A DNA stretch of 38,245 nt from Lentisphaerales bacterium (GCA_030622955.1 JAUXFM010000012.1:1-38245); one strand, 5' to 3'. Shown: positions 25,418-34,483, counted from the first letter of the stretch. Numbers and translations are program-made. Notes: generated from the letters alone by a model not told the origin.

Positions 25418-25981
25418 ATGAAGAAGAAACTGATACTTGCTTCGGCGTCTGCGCGGCGCCGTAGGCTCCTGGCGGAGGCGGGGCACGAATTTGAGATCGT
25501 TGTGCCGGATGTTGACGAGGAGCTTGGGGGCGCTGACGTTGCAACCGTAGTAAAGAAGAATGCCCTGAAGAAGAACAGGCATGTGGCGAAGCAGCATCCC
25601 GACAGCCCGGTCCTGGCGGCGGACACGGCGATAGAGTTTAGGGGGGATCTTATCGGTAAGCCCTCGTCACTTGGCGATGCGTGCGAATGTCTCCTGGTGT
25701 TCTCGGGGGAGACCCACAGTGTCTTTACCGGGGTCGCTTTCTCAATGCCGAACGAGGAACCCGTCATAGATGTCTCTGAATCAAGGGTGACGTTTAGGAA
25801 ACTGGACGACATCATGATCGTGGATTACTTCAGCAAGGTGAACCCCATGGATAAAGCCGGTTCCTATGATATCGGCCAGCATGGGGCATTGATTGTCGAA
25901 TCCTATATCGGTTCGCGCTCAAACATCATTGGCCTGCCCATGGAGATCGTTGGATCTCTTCTTGCAGAAAGAGGGTTATGA
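25418..25981 (+). CDS. maf: Maf-like nucleoside triphosphate pyrophosphatase
   Basis: A 187-residue Maf/YhdE protein that hydrolyses non-canonical or pyrimidine nucleoside triphosphates (dTTP, UTP) to monophosphates. The SASARRRRLL motif (9-18), the catalytic D69 in AADTAIEF, the GKPSS turn (80-84) and the YDIG and GLPME segments near the end are present. It overlaps the dusB gene start, so it heads a maf-dusB-LOG operon. The ribosome site is weak. Confidence 0.92.
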   Translation: MKKKLILASASARRRRLLAEAGHEFEIVVPDVDEELGGADVATVVKKNALKKNRHVAKQHPDSPVLAADTAIEFRGDLIGKPSSLGDACECLLVFSGETHSVFTGVAFSMPNEEPVIDVSESRVTFRKLDDIMIVDYFSKVNPMDKAGSYDIGQHGALIVESYIGSRSNIIGLPMEIVGSLLAERGL

Positions 25982-27006
25982 TGGGGCAAGTGCCGCTCAA
26001 GATTGGGGGCGTGGTTGTTGACCCGCCGATCCTGCTCGCGCCGATGGCTGGCTATACGGACACGGCATTTCGTTCAATTTGCATGGAGTTCGGTTGCGGG
26101 GCAACTTATACCGAGGTGGTCAACGCACAGGGCATGATGCGCGAATCGCCGCGGACGATGCATCTGCTGGAAAGTTCCGAGGTCGAGCGTCCTGTTGCAG
26201 CTCATATCTATGGCAAGGAACCGGAAGTAATGGCCAAAGCGGCTCAGGTTGCAGAGAAGCTTGGGCGATACGACACGATTGATGTGAATTGCGGCTGCCC
26301 GGTCAGAAAGATTGTCCACAAGGGTTGTGGTGCGGCCTTGATGAAGGATCCAGAGCAGATTGGTAAGATCACTGGTGCAATCAACGAGGCCGTGAAACTG
26401 CCGGTTACCATCAAGACAAGAATTGGATACGACGAACAGCACATGAATCTGTTCGAGATGGCTGAACAGGCAGAGCAGGGTGGGGCTGTAGCAATAGCCG
26501 TGCATGGCCGATTTGCGGCACAAGTCCATTCGGGTCCTGTTGACTGGGCTACGATTGGCGAGCTGAAATCACGTACAAGAATGGCCGTGATAGGGAATGG
26601 CGGGGTAACAGAAGCTGGTGATGCAATCAGGTTGCTCAAAGAAACGGGAATTGATGGTGTCATGATAGGGCGGGGTGCGGTTGGGAATCCCTGGTTGTTC
26701 CGGGAGATTGCATGCTTGGTGAAAGGCGAGCCATACTTGCAACCAACACGAGAAGAGCGCGAAGAGATCATCTTTGAGCATCTTCGCAGATTGACAGAAC
26801 TTGCTATTCTCGAATACAAACATCGACGACGGATACGATGGGCTCCTGAGAAAAGCGCGATACTGGCTTTCAGGGGGCATCTCTGCAGGTATTTGCAGGG
26901 AGAACCCGGCTGGCGCTATGTCAGGCGGGGATTGAACGATATCAGTTCGAGCGAGGATGTCGCCAGGGCGATTGAAGTGGCTTTCTCTGGTCGACAGGGG
27001 AATTGA
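25978..27006 (+). CDS. dusB: tRNA-dihydrouridine synthase, DusB-type
   Basis: A 342-residue FMN enzyme that reduces uridine to dihydrouridine in tRNA. Motifs: APMAGYTDTAFR (21-32), the catalytic C107 in NCGCP followed by KGCGAALM, VTIKTRIG near 147, HGR near 175 and IGNGGV near 205 with IGRGAVGNPWLF near 230. Length and order fit DusB. The start overlaps the maf stop (ATGATG); an ATG three bases later may be used. It lies 12 bases before the LOG gene. Confidence 0.93.
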   Translation: MMGQVPLKIGGVVVDPPILLAPMAGYTDTAFRSICMEFGCGATYTEVVNAQGMMRESPRTMHLLESSEVERPVAAHIYGKEPEVMAKAAQVAEKLGRYDTIDVNCGCPVRKIVHKGCGAALMKDPEQIGKITGAINEAVKLPVTIKTRIGYDEQHMNLFEMAEQAEQGGAVAIAVHGRFAAQVHSGPVDWATIGELKSRTRMAVIGNGGVTEAGDAIRLLKETGIDGVMIGRGAVGNPWLFREIACLVKGEPYLQPTREEREEIIFEHLRRLTELAILEYKHRRRIRWAPEKSAILAFRGHLCRYLQGEPGWRYVRRGLNDISSSEDVARAIEVAFSGRQGN

Positions 27007-27018
27007 AAGGAACAGAAC

Positions 27019-27870
27019 ATGACGAGTGAGGGGAACAAACTTGATCCCAGCATGCGGAAGATAATGGATGACCCGTCTTTTATAAAGGCTTACCTTGATG
27101 GTGACTTCCTCAAGCGGGATGAACTGCGTCCGGCAAGGTTGCAGCTCGAACTGCTGAAAGCCGAGTTGTCTCAGCAGGAGCATGATATCATATCCACAAT
27201 CTGTGTCTTTGGCAGTGCAAGAACGCCTGACGAAGACACGGCCAGGCGTGATGTCGAGGAGGCAAGGCGGCACGTTGAATCGAATCCTGACGATGCCGCT
27301 GCCGCAGCCCAGTTGTGTCGGGCCGAGAGGGACCTGAAGAATTCGAGATACTACGAGGAGGCGAGAAAGCTCGGCAGCATTGTCTCGTCAACTTGCCAGA
27401 TGCAGGGCAGGTGTGAGTTCGTTATTGTTACAGGTGGTGGGCCCGGGATCATGGAAGCGGCAAACAGGGGTGCACATGAAGTGGGCTCAAAGAGTGTCGG
27501 ACTGAATATCTCGTTGCCCTATGAGCAATATCCCAACCCGTACGTAACGCCCGGGTTGTGTTTTAACTTCCATTACTTTGCGATTCGCAAGATGCATTTT
27601 CTCATGAGGGCCAAGGCGCTTATCGCGTTTCCCGGCGGGTTCGGAACAATGGACGAGCTCTTTGAGACTCTGACGCTTGTGCAGACTGAGAAAATCAAGC
27701 GAGTGCCGATAGTTCTGTTCGGCCGTGATTTCTGGGAGGAAGTGATCAACTTCAAGGCCCTGGCCCGGGAAGGAACTATTAGCCCCGAGGACATTGATCT
27801 GTTCGAGTACGCGGAGACTGCGCAAGAGGCATGGGATATCATCTCCCGCTTCTATGCGCTTGAAGCGTGA
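27019..27870 (+). CDS. LOG family protein (TIGR00730-type)
   Basis: A 283-residue Rossmann-like protein of the LOG/YgdH family. The two diagnostic motifs are present: GGGPGIMEA (139-147) and PGGFGTMDE (205-213). These enzymes cleave nucleoside monophosphates (in some, cytokinin ribotides) to base and ribose phosphate. The N-terminal 55 residues are an extra helical region. AAGGAAC precedes the ATG, and the spacing to dusB indicates co-transcription. Confidence 0.88.
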   Translation: MTSEGNKLDPSMRKIMDDPSFIKAYLDGDFLKRDELRPARLQLELLKAELSQQEHDIISTICVFGSARTPDEDTARRDVEEARRHVESNPDDAAAAAQLCRAERDLKNSRYYEEARKLGSIVSSTCQMQGRCEFVIVTGGGPGIMEAANRGAHEVGSKSVGLNISLPYEQYPNPYVTPGLCFNFHYFAIRKMHFLMRAKALIAFPGGFGTMDELFETLTLVQTEKIKRVPIVLFGRDFWEEVINFKALAREGTISPEDIDLFEYAETAQEAWDIISRFYALEA

Positions 27871-27981
27871 CCCTGTATTCCGGTTCTGTTCAAGCGACAT
27901 GGCGAGTTGGGCGCTTGAAGAATAGTTTGCGCTTGATGAGTTCGGAAGAATTGGACCCATGGGACGCATGGAGAGCGTCTT

Positions 27982-28854
27982 CTACTCCACAACGAGAAAG
28001 TGGACCAAGGTATCTCGCTGGTTGAAGCTGTGTTCTAGCTTGCAGGCGGTGATGCCGTGTCCCTTGTATGTTGTGCAGTGGCCCTTTGGCAGGTTGTTCA
28101 ACCCGAATTCCGACGCTGTGGTTGGTTGCATCTCTTCGGTTTTCTTTTTATGCAGGTCTGCACTGCGTGTGATTGCCAGCCAGAACTTGTCGGTGAATAT
28201 TGACAGAACTGAAGGGTTTATGAGCCCGCTTCGCGGTCTATTGCCAGGTGAAGGATATTCTACCGTGATTCCCTTGAGTTGGTCATTATCGTCGGCGAGC
28301 AGGATTATCGATCCGGCCCCGGTCACGAACTGGCCTCGCGGTGCCTGGGGCTTGGAGTAATGGTACATTCTGGCAGTTCGCTGTCTGATGAATGGGGCAT
28401 GGTTGACGGATACCTTCTTCATTTGTTTCTCCTCCAGCAGGAACTTCTCGAGTTTCGCCAGGGCTCCCACAGGATTGCTGGAGTTGATGCCCCATTGACG
28501 CAGTGGTTTGGACTTGAAGAAGAGGAAGCCAAGATAGCCTAGCCCGGCCAGCACCAGGATTGTGATGACGGCAGTTATTCTTTTTGTAACCCGCCGCCTG
28601 GCTTCAAGTTTGTGACGCCCTTTGAGGGCAGCATTGAATGCGGCATCTCCGCCTGTGATCTGTTCATCTATAACGGGTGTATTGGCCAGTGAAGGGATGT
28701 CGGCTACAAGCGTCCATTCTGAGCCCATGGTTTTGTTCCAAACGTAATCGGTTTTTTTCAGGGCGCCTCGTTCGATTAGTGCTTTCAGCGCGAACTCTTC
28801 AGTTGGGCCATTCTTCTCGCCATCGATAGCGTAGTACCACTTAATCAGTTTCAT
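27982..28854 (-). CDS. GYF_2 (DUF4339) domain membrane protein
   Basis: A 290-residue protein. The N-terminal 55 residues (WYYAIDGEKNGPTEEFALKALIERGALKKTDYVWN) are a GYF_2/DUF4339 domain, a likely protein-peptide interaction module on the cytoplasmic side. One membrane helix follows at 92-113, then a 175-residue soluble C-terminus with no recognised fold. AAGGAG lies upstream of the start at a somewhat long distance. Function unknown. Confidence 0.78.
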   Translation of the reverse strand: MKLIKWYYAIDGEKNGPTEEFALKALIERGALKKTDYVWNKTMGSEWTLVADIPSLANTPVIDEQITGGDAAFNAALKGRHKLEARRRVTKRITAVITILVLAGLGYLGFLFFKSKPLRQWGINSSNPVGALAKLEKFLLEEKQMKKVSVNHAPFIRQRTARMYHYSKPQAPRGQFVTGAGSIILLADDNDQLKGITVEYPSPGNRPRSGLINPSVLSIFTDKFWLAITRSADLHKKKTEEMQPTTASEFGLNNLPKGHCTTYKGHGITACKLEHSFNQRDTLVHFLVVE

Positions 28855-29172
28855 GTTTGAGCTGACTCCTTATGGAAAGGACGATTCACTGTTGCATTGG
28901 ACCATGGCCAATCATAGCAACTGAGTACAGACATCAAAAGGGTAACTTCCATGCAGTAGCTCGTTGCAGGTTGATGGCCACCTGTCTTCGAATTCAATGC
29001 GGCCGCCCTGCAATCCGCTTTTTCCACCCTTGAGCATTAGATATATAGGCGGCAAATAGCACATATACTCTTGAGCTGGGGCGTTGTTCGCGTTGCGCTG
29101 AATGAGAGAAAGAAGGAGTTCCGGGCAAATTATGAGTTTCTTGGTGCTCAACCGGGTAACTCTGTTCGTTGA
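28855..29172. other. Intergenic region without a supported gene
   Basis: About 320 bases with open frames on both strands but none with a ribosome site and coherent composition. The segment just right of it (29173-29352) is a receiver-domain remnant. Confidence 0.4.
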
Positions 29173-29352
29173 TTTCTGAGAATCCTGGATAAAGAGGCAA
29201 GCAATGGGGCCGATGCAGTGCGTATAGCCGTTGAGTGCAAGCCTGCCGTCATCATGGATATCGGCATGCCCGAAATGAAAGGCATAGACGCAACTTGCTA
29301 CAGTCACGCTTCGCTGATGGTCTTCTGCTCGTCGTTCGGCTCAAAGAAATGA
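29173..29352 (+). pseudogene. Response-regulator receiver remnant
   Basis: The plus-strand frame from 29173 reads FLRILDKEASNGADAVRIA then VECKPAVIMDIGMPEMKGIDAT, the central part of a NarL/FixJ-type receiver including the phosphoacceptor Asp of MDIGMP. An in-frame TGA just before it and the absence of the N-terminal acidic pair and the output domain mark it as debris. The end overlaps the 3' end of the ABC gene on the other strand. Confidence 0.62.
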
Positions 29353-30419
29353 ACTCGTGTCATATCCACGATCAGGTCAATATCGCTGTTTGGAGCGACG
29401 CCAGAAAGCGCATCAATTCTGGCGACAACCGGAAGATCCTTGCCGACCCTGGCATAGAGATCCATTCGTTCCCCGAGCGGTTCTACTACGTCTATTTGAA
29501 TCGGGAGCACCGCCTGTGCTTCGTTCGGTATTCTTGTAGAATCGATAGCCATTGCCTGAGGGCGGATCCCGGCAATTACTTTCTCGCCCGCCCGAGCGGC
29601 GAGTTTTTGCGACCTGGATTCGGGAAGCCGCAAAGTGAAGCAACCGCCATCGAAAACAACGTCACGCCCCTCGCTCTTGAGGTGGCCATCAAAGAAGTTC
29701 ATTGGCGGTGTGCCTATGAAGCCGGCAACGAAGCGATTTGTCGGGTTCTGGTAAACCGTCAGCGGTGAATCGTTCTGGTGAATGATGCCGTCTTTCATGA
29801 CAACGACCCTGTCGCCCAGGGTAATTGCTTCCTCCTGGTCGTGGGTTACGTAGATTGTCGTAGTCTTCAGTTTTTGATGCAGTTTCTTGAGCTCGGCACG
29901 CATCACCACCCGCAATTTTGCGTCGAGATTGGAGAGTGGCTCATCGAAAAGAAACACCTCGGGATCCCTGGCTATTGCACGTCCGACGGCGACCCGCTGT
30001 CGCTGCCCGCCGGACAGGGCCTTGGGCTTGCGTTTCAGCAGTGCCTCGATACCCAGTATTGCCGCGGTCTTCGAGACCTTCTCGCGGATCTTTTCTTTTG
30101 GATACTTGCGGAGTTTCAGTGCAAAAGCCATGTTGTCGTAGACGGTCATGTGAGGATAGAGCGCATAGTTCTGGAAGACCATCGCGATATTGCGGTCTTT
30201 GGGCGGGACATCGTTGACGACTCGATCACCGATGCTGATTGTGCCGCTGGTGATTTCCTCGAGACCCGCGACCATCCTGAGCGTTGTGGATTTGCCACAG
30301 CCGGAAGGGCCTACGAGTGCCACGAATTCGCCGTCTTCTATATCGAGCGAAACGTCATTCACCGCCATTACTTTGCCCGGGAACAATTTGGTGACATTCT
30401 GTATTTGTACCTTACCCAT
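29304..30419 (-). CDS. ugpC: ABC transporter ATP-binding protein, UgpC/MsmK-like
   Basis: A 371-residue ATPase of the carbohydrate-import CUT1 group. Walker A GPSGCGKST (37-45), Q-loop Q83, signature LSGGQ (135-139), Walker B VFLFDE (155-160) and H193 are all intact; the C-terminal 130 residues form the TOBE/OB regulatory domain. Such proteins often serve several sugar transporters from one locus, consistent with no permease or binding protein here. The substrate is unknown. Confidence 0.92.
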   Translation of the reverse strand: MGKVQIQNVTKLFPGKVMAVNDVSLDIEDGEFVALVGPSGCGKSTTLRMVAGLEEITSGTISIGDRVVNDVPPKDRNIAMVFQNYALYPHMTVYDNMAFALKLRKYPKEKIREKVSKTAAILGIEALLKRKPKALSGGQRQRVAVGRAIARDPEVFLFDEPLSNLDAKLRVVMRAELKKLHQKLKTTTIYVTHDQEEAITLGDRVVVMKDGIIHQNDSPLTVYQNPTNRFVAGFIGTPPMNFFDGHLKSEGRDVVFDGGCFTLRLPESRSQKLAARAGEKVIAGIRPQAMAIDSTRIPNEAQAVLPIQIDVVEPLGERMDLYARVGKDLPVVARIDALSGVAPNSDIDLIVDMTRVHFFEPNDEQKTISEA

Positions 30420-30696
30420 AATGAGGTAACGATATATTGCCGGGCCACGGGTTGCAAGAAGAAGATGTGGCGATGTGTGATGATTAATGGTTGCCTGCCC
30501 TTCCTGAGTTCGGGCTCATATCTCCCATGAAAGAAGGGGGACGGGCAGTTTGCGGCATTTTGTTGCTGTCCATTTCAGGGCGAGTTGACTAAAATATTTG
30601 GCAATAAGCTGTGAGGGAGTCATGAGTGAGTAGATCAATCCGGATATTTGCGGTAGCATTCGAGAAAGCATACGGCCCGGAAAGTGATATAGAGCG

Positions 30697-31464
30697 ATGA
30701 CAGAAAAGAATAAGACCGACAAAGCAGACCTGCGCATTGAGGAAGAGGGTCCACTATACAAAAGAATAAAGCGCCTGATCAGTCGCAATATTCTGTCTGG
30801 CGATTGGAAGCCTGGCGACAGGGTTCCGTCAGAACATGAACTAGTGGACTGGCTGCATGCATCGAGAATGACCGTTAATCGTGCGTTGCGCGAACTTGCT
30901 GTTGAAGGGATGCTCGTGCGGAAGCAAGGGTCAGGCACATATGTTGCCGAGCTGCTTCCTCAATCTGCCGTCCTTAAGATCAAGGACATCGCGCAGGAGA
31001 TCGAAGGGCGTGGTAACGCACACAAGTGCGAGGTGCTTGAGCTCGGCGAGAGGATCGCGCCATTATCGGTGTCCAATGCTCTCGGGTTACCCGAAAGGAG
31101 GAAGCTCTATCACGTTCTTTGCCTGCACAGTGAGAACGGTGTGGCGCTTCAGCTGGAAGATCGTCATGTCAACCCCAGGCTGCTACCCGAGTTCCTGAAG
31201 CAGGATTTTACCGTTATTACGCCAAGCTCCTATTTGTTGAGAACAGTGAACTACACCATGTCGAAACATATTATCACAGCATCTCTGCCCGCTCCGAGCG
31301 TGGCAGAGATTCTGGACATGGAACGGCGCGCCCCCGTGCTGGTCATGGAGCGTTCGACATGGTTGCATGAGGAACCCGTGACGTTGGCGAGACTCTACTA
31401 TCCGGGATCGCGTTTCAGGTTGGTAGGCCAATTCAATCCACCATCTTCGAGTTCCATCTCGTGA
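30697..31464 (+). CDS. hutC: GntR-family regulator, HutC-like (UTRA domain)
   Basis: A 255-residue repressor. A GntR winged helix spans about residues 18-85 (ILSGDWKPGDRVPSEHELV, then SRMTVNRALRELAVEGMLVRKQGSGTYVAE) and a UTRA ligand-binding domain fills about 95-240. The sequence resembles the histidine-utilisation repressor HutC closely, including the PQSAVLKIKDIAQEI linker. No hut genes lie in the window, so the ligand is uncertain and a different role is possible. The ribosome site is weak. Confidence 0.83.
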   Translation: MTEKNKTDKADLRIEEEGPLYKRIKRLISRNILSGDWKPGDRVPSEHELVDWLHASRMTVNRALRELAVEGMLVRKQGSGTYVAELLPQSAVLKIKDIAQEIEGRGNAHKCEVLELGERIAPLSVSNALGLPERRKLYHVLCLHSENGVALQLEDRHVNPRLLPEFLKQDFTVITPSSYLLRTVNYTMSKHIITASLPAPSVAEILDMERRAPVLVMERSTWLHEEPVTLARLYYPGSRFRLVGQFNPPSSSSIS

Positions 31465-31546
31465 GATCCGAAATCTGTCAGCGTCAGACTGGTCGCGCCG
31501 TAGCCCGGCAAAGGCGGGAACCCTGAACCCTGGATCCAATCGCCCC

Positions 31547-31882
31547 GTGGCAGTAGCACGTTTTGCCGATGAAACGATCGCCGCAGGGGTTCAATCTGCC
31601 TTGGGGGAAGTCGGCATTGATTCATTTTTGCAACAGGGCACTTCTCCTGCCGGGGTAGGGCCAGTACTGCAGGTCGAGCTTGGGGTCTGGCTGATGGTCC
31701 AGTCCGAAGATGAAAAGAGGGCCATTCGCTTGCTTGAGGAGGACAGGGAGATATTCGAGTTGCCCTCGGACTTTGTTCCGCCGGGTGCGAAACCCAAGCT
31801 GCCCAGCTTATGGGCCATGTTGCTCTATCTTCTGATGTGGATAGGGATAATCTACGTTCTTGTGCGATGTTTGCGGTGGTAG
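31547..31882 (+). CDS. DUF2007-like small membrane-anchored protein
   Basis: A 111-residue protein. Residues 1-65 (ARFADETIAAGVQSALGEVGIDSFL... RAIRLLEEDRE) resemble the DUF2007 'signal-transducing' fold, and residues 88-106 (WAMLLYLLMWIGIIYVLV) are a C-terminal membrane helix. The only available start is a GTG with no good ribosome site, so the true start may differ. Confidence 0.6.
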   Translation: MAVARFADETIAAGVQSALGEVGIDSFLQQGTSPAGVGPVLQVELGVWLMVQSEDEKRAIRLLEEDREIFELPSDFVPPGAKPKLPSLWAMLLYLLMWIGIIYVLVRCLRW

Positions 31883-32035
31883 ATGCCTGGCGACCGGTCG
31901 AGCCTGCGGGTCGCATTCGTGTTTCTCTCATATGTTCCTGAAAGTGCTGTGGCAATGATGTTGTCATCATCCGGCGATTCGGGTCATGAGTTCGGCATGT
32001 AGTGCCGAATATCATGCACCCGGTTGTGCGCCTCT

Positions 32036-32659
32036 TCATTCGTACTTCCTGACGGCGTAGTAGTAAAACGCAAGGAACTCACGCAGAAGCACTAGCGGCT
32101 CCCCGATCTCGGGACCCATGCGAGCACATGAATGATGGATACGATTGACCCCGAAGAAATGGAACGCCATGCGCGCCCTGGCCACATGATAGTACTGGGT
32201 CACGAGCAAGGCCGTCGTCAATCCATTGGACTCCATGAAGCGACAGGCACTTCGAGCGGTCTTGTACGTACTGTAGCCTGTTTTGTCCACGACCACGGCC
32301 GATGTCGGGACGCCTCTTCCAATCAAGTACTGCTGCATTACATCGGCTTCTTCATGCCCTTCGTATCCCAGGCCGCCGCTGACGAATATGCAAGGGGCGT
32401 TCCCGCTGTCATAGAGCCGCTTGGCTCGATCGAGCCTCGCCTTGAGACGCGGGGACACCGCCCCGTCTTCATTTACCTTGTTTCCAAACACCACAATGAC
32501 ATCGGCACCACCCACATCGTCACGAACACCAATGGCCACACAGATCGCCGTGTGCAACACGATCCACGATGTCCCGAGCACGACAGGCCAGACAACCCAT
32601 CGTTTTTTCATCCAGGACGGCATAGAGTTTCGCTTCGGAATACCCAAGCATCTCTCCAT
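32036..32659 (-). CDS. YdcF/SanA family (DUF218) protein
   Basis: A 207-residue DUF218 protein. One N-terminal membrane helix (about 22-43) precedes the domain: VIVVFGNKVNEDGAVSPRLKARLDRAKRLYDSG, then FVSGGLGYEGHEEADVMQQYLI, the S-T-Y-K-T-A segment and VTQYYHVARARMAF. Relatives act in envelope maintenance and vancomycin tolerance (SanA, ElyC); the precise reaction is unknown. ATGs at 32659, 32623 and 32611 are all possible; none has a convincing ribosome site. Confidence 0.85.
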   Translation of the reverse strand: MERCLGIPKRNSMPSWMKKRWVVWPVVLGTSWIVLHTAICVAIGVRDDVGGADVIVVFGNKVNEDGAVSPRLKARLDRAKRLYDSGNAPCIFVSGGLGYEGHEEADVMQQYLIGRGVPTSAVVVDKTGYSTYKTARSACRFMESNGLTTALLVTQYYHVARARMAFHFFGVNRIHHSCARMGPEIGEPLVLLREFLAFYYYAVRKYE

Positions 32660-32764
32660 TTCTCTGCACAGACCTTATGGCTGTGCTTGGGGGCAGAGTC
32701 TTGAAATTGCTTGAAAAACAAGAGGCATGCCACAGAGATATAAGCTCGGTGACCCCCGTTACTC

Positions 32765-33148
32765 TCAGTTCTTTGTTCTGGCTTTCACATATTGAATTCC
32801 CGGTAGATTCTCGAAATCGATATCCTGAGTCCATATTGTTGCATCATTTGCTAAAGCTGATGCATAGATCATACTGTCAGCCATGGGGAGTTTATGTTTG
32901 ATGGTGATGAGCGAGGCGCTTAAGGCGATGCTCTCTGTTAGATCAAGAACCAACCCTTGCCTCATTTGAGCTACTGCTTGCAGAGCTTGAGCCTCGTTCC
33001 CGACAACGTTAATTTTCTTAAACACCTCAAACATACAGATGGTTGGCACGAGAAGTTTGGATGTTCTTTCAATGGGCTTGGCGAAATGCGTAGCATTTGG
33101 CCCGGCGAAGAAATATTCAATCCACCCGGATGTATCCACGAGATTCAT
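32765..33148 (-). CDS. vapC: VapC-type PIN toxin
   Basis: A 127-residue PIN RNase of the VapC group with catalytic acidic residues D5 (LVDTSGWIEYF), E41 (FEVFKK), D91 (MADSMIYASA) and D109/D111 (TQDIDF). It is the toxin of the pair with the AbrB-type gene upstream, whose stop it overlaps by 4 bases. It probably cleaves tRNA or rRNA, as in other VapC. Confidence 0.9.
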   Translation of the reverse strand: MNLVDTSGWIEYFFAGPNATHFAKPIERTSKLLVPTICMFEVFKKINVVGNEAQALQAVAQMRQGLVLDLTESIALSASLITIKHKLPMADSMIYASALANDATIWTQDIDFENLPGIQYVKARTKN

Positions 33149-33354
33149 GCTCTATCTTTCTTTTCACGCTGAAAAGATGCGTCGAGTCCTTTAAGAAAAC
33201 CTCTCATCTTCTTGATGGGGGGTGTTCGTACAAGTTCGATCCGATCGTCAAAACTGATGACTTGAAGCTTCTCGCCAGGTCGAATGTGCATTTGCTCCCG
33301 AACAGATCGCGGGATAACAACTTGATATTTTGGTGATACCGTAACAGCATTCAT
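33145..33354 (-). CDS. vapB: AbrB/SpoVT-type antitoxin (VapB)
   Basis: A 69-residue swapped-hairpin AbrB antitoxin: TVSPKYQVVIPRSVREQM and RPGEKLQVISFDDRIELV are the fold's signature, and the basic C-terminal tail would cover the toxin. AGGAGATCGAT precedes the ATG at 33354. It overlaps vapC by 4 bases and its promoter carries repeated CATATCGATC elements. Confidence 0.88.
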   Translation of the reverse strand: MNAVTVSPKYQVVIPRSVREQMHIRPGEKLQVISFDDRIELVRTPPIKKMRGFLKGLDASFQREKKDRA

Positions 33355-33404
33355 ATCGATCTCCTGTTTGTACTACTATAACCATATCGATCAAGTTGAG
33401 TCAA
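33352..33404 (-). promoter_or_regulatory. vapBC promoter with duplicated operator
   Basis: On the minus strand TTGACT (33404-33399) and TATAGT (33380-33375) are 18 bases apart. The 10-mer CATATCGATC (plus-strand reading) occurs twice, at 33352-33361 over the start codon and at 33383-33392 between -35 and -10, each containing the palindrome ATCGAT. This suits autoregulation by the antitoxin complex, inferred. Confidence 0.7.
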
Positions 33405-33453
33405 TGAATAGACTATTCTTTTGCCAGAACGCTGAAATCAGGATTTTTCGCGG

Positions 33454-33744
33454 CTACGCGGAAATATCCTGCATATTGGGGTTCGATTGTTTCTTTCTCA
33501 TAAAGATCATTCCTGCTGTGCATCCCATGACAACTGCTGCGCAAAGGAAGCAGAGCCGAAGACCTCTGTCGTACGCAATGGGTACAGACTCCTGGGTTCC
33601 GTAGATTCTCTTGATCACGGGCAATGCAAGATCAAGATAGTGCCCAGCAAAGAAGGTGATGACAGTGGTTGCCCCGAGCAGGGCAGCCAACAGAGCTGCT
33701 GTAAGTGAATCCCACCACATCAGTTTTCGAATTCTATCATCCAT
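33454..33744 (-). CDS. Small two-helix membrane protein
   Basis: A 96-residue protein with two membrane segments: SLTAALLAALLGATTVITFFAG (about 13-34) and LCFLCAAVVMGCTAGMIFM (about 64-82), and an amphipathic stretch between. No family was recognised. GAAAG precedes the ATG. Confidence 0.6.
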   Translation of the reverse strand: MDDRIRKLMWWDSLTAALLAALLGATTVITFFAGHYLDLALPVIKRIYGTQESVPIAYDRGLRLCFLCAAVVMGCTAGMIFMRKKQSNPNMQDISA

Positions 33745-33954
33745 CTTTCAACGTTCAATATGAGCATTTTGCGCGTTAGAGCAAATATGCTCAATGTTTT
33801 TGATGCTTCTTTTCTGTTCTGTGTGGCCGGTGAATATATTACTGTTGATGTCGAGCAATCGTCTCGCAGTTGTGATACCTTTCACTCAGTTGACATGATA
33901 TGGGGCGCATCGGCTCCTTGTTTCGCGACAGGCAATCATCCCGAAAGGACAAGT

Positions 33955-34146
33955 ATGGCAAAGAACACGAACACCTTTGAAAAGCGCCGCAAGGAAATGG
34001 AGAGGATGAGAAAGGCCCAGGAGAAGCGTGAGCGGCGCCTCGCGCGCAGATCAGCCTCCGTCGATCCTGAAAGCCCTGACGGACCTCCGACTGTGCCGGA
34101 GTCCGACCAACGCGACGCTCAATCCGCTGAGACGCCCCCGGTGTGA
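33955..34146 (+). CDS. Small, highly basic conserved-type protein
   Basis: A 63-residue protein. The first half NTFEKRRKEMERMRKAQEKR is a single charged helix, a pattern I recall in short proteins of many deltaproteobacteria and PVC bacteria; the second half is Pro/Ser-rich and acidic. ATG 33955 has AAAGGAC upstream; the frame is open to 33760 but that part is not protein-like. It lies just outside the integron array, on the opposite strand. Confidence 0.62.
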   Translation: MAKNTNTFEKRRKEMERMRKAQEKRERRLARRSASVDPESPDGPPTVPESDQRDAQSAETPPV

Positions 34147-34178
34147 TCTCTGGCCTCGTTCTGGAACATCATTCTCTT

Positions 34179-34248
34179 GGCGAACGTCGTGAATAACCTT
34201 CAAGAATTGGCGCGCCAATTCTTGTAAGGTTGATTCATCTTGTTAGCA
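34179..34248 (-). other. attC site closing cassette 5 (brnTA)
   Basis: 70 bp. Minus-strand R'' core TGCTAAC (34248-34242), R' core GTTCGCC (34185-34179). Between them the arms pair through AACCTT and a perfect 24-base palindrome around GGCGCGCC, with unpaired bases on one side only (C against GT), the extrahelical pattern that gives attC its polarity. It is the last attC seen; plus-strand chromosomal genes begin about 30 bases further left. Confidence 0.85.
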
Positions 34249-34252
34249 CATT

Positions 34253-34483
34253 TTATTGGTGTTGGGCAACATAGGCGTCAAGCAGGCGACGAATCATCTT
34301 TTGATACTGTGTATGATGATTCTTCGCTTTCTTTTTAAAAAAATCGATGCTGGACTTGCTTAATCCTATGGTCACCTTGACCTGGTCCTCTTTGAATGCG
34401 AGTTCATCCGGTGAGGGAAGAAAGTCGCGTAGAACCTTGACATTACCAATAGGGCCATTTGTATATTTAATGTTCTTTTTCAT
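34253..34483 (-). CDS. brnA: BrnA-type antitoxin (CopG-like)
   Basis: A 76-residue antitoxin with an N-terminal MKKNIKYTNGPIGNVKVL and a C-terminal ribbon-helix-helix-like segment QVKVTIGLSKSSIDFFKKKAKNH, as in BrnA. The start at 34483, with GGAAAG upstream, lies inside the end of brnT (17-base overlap), so the two are translationally coupled. Toxin-first order is normal for BrnTA. The stop is 5 bases before the attC R'' core, giving the tight ORF-attC packing of a cassette. Confidence 0.85.
   Translation of the reverse strand: MKKNIKYTNGPIGNVKVLRDFLPSPDELAFKEDQVKVTIGLSKSSIDFFKKKAKNHHTQYQKMIRRLLDAYVAQHQ

Noticed and set aside
33762-33792. Hairpin GAGCATTTTGC...GCAAATATGCTC with GTTAGAG in the loop, considered as another attC
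   Set aside because: No R''/R' core pair at its ends and no cassette-like ORF; likely a promoter-region hairpin between divergent genes.
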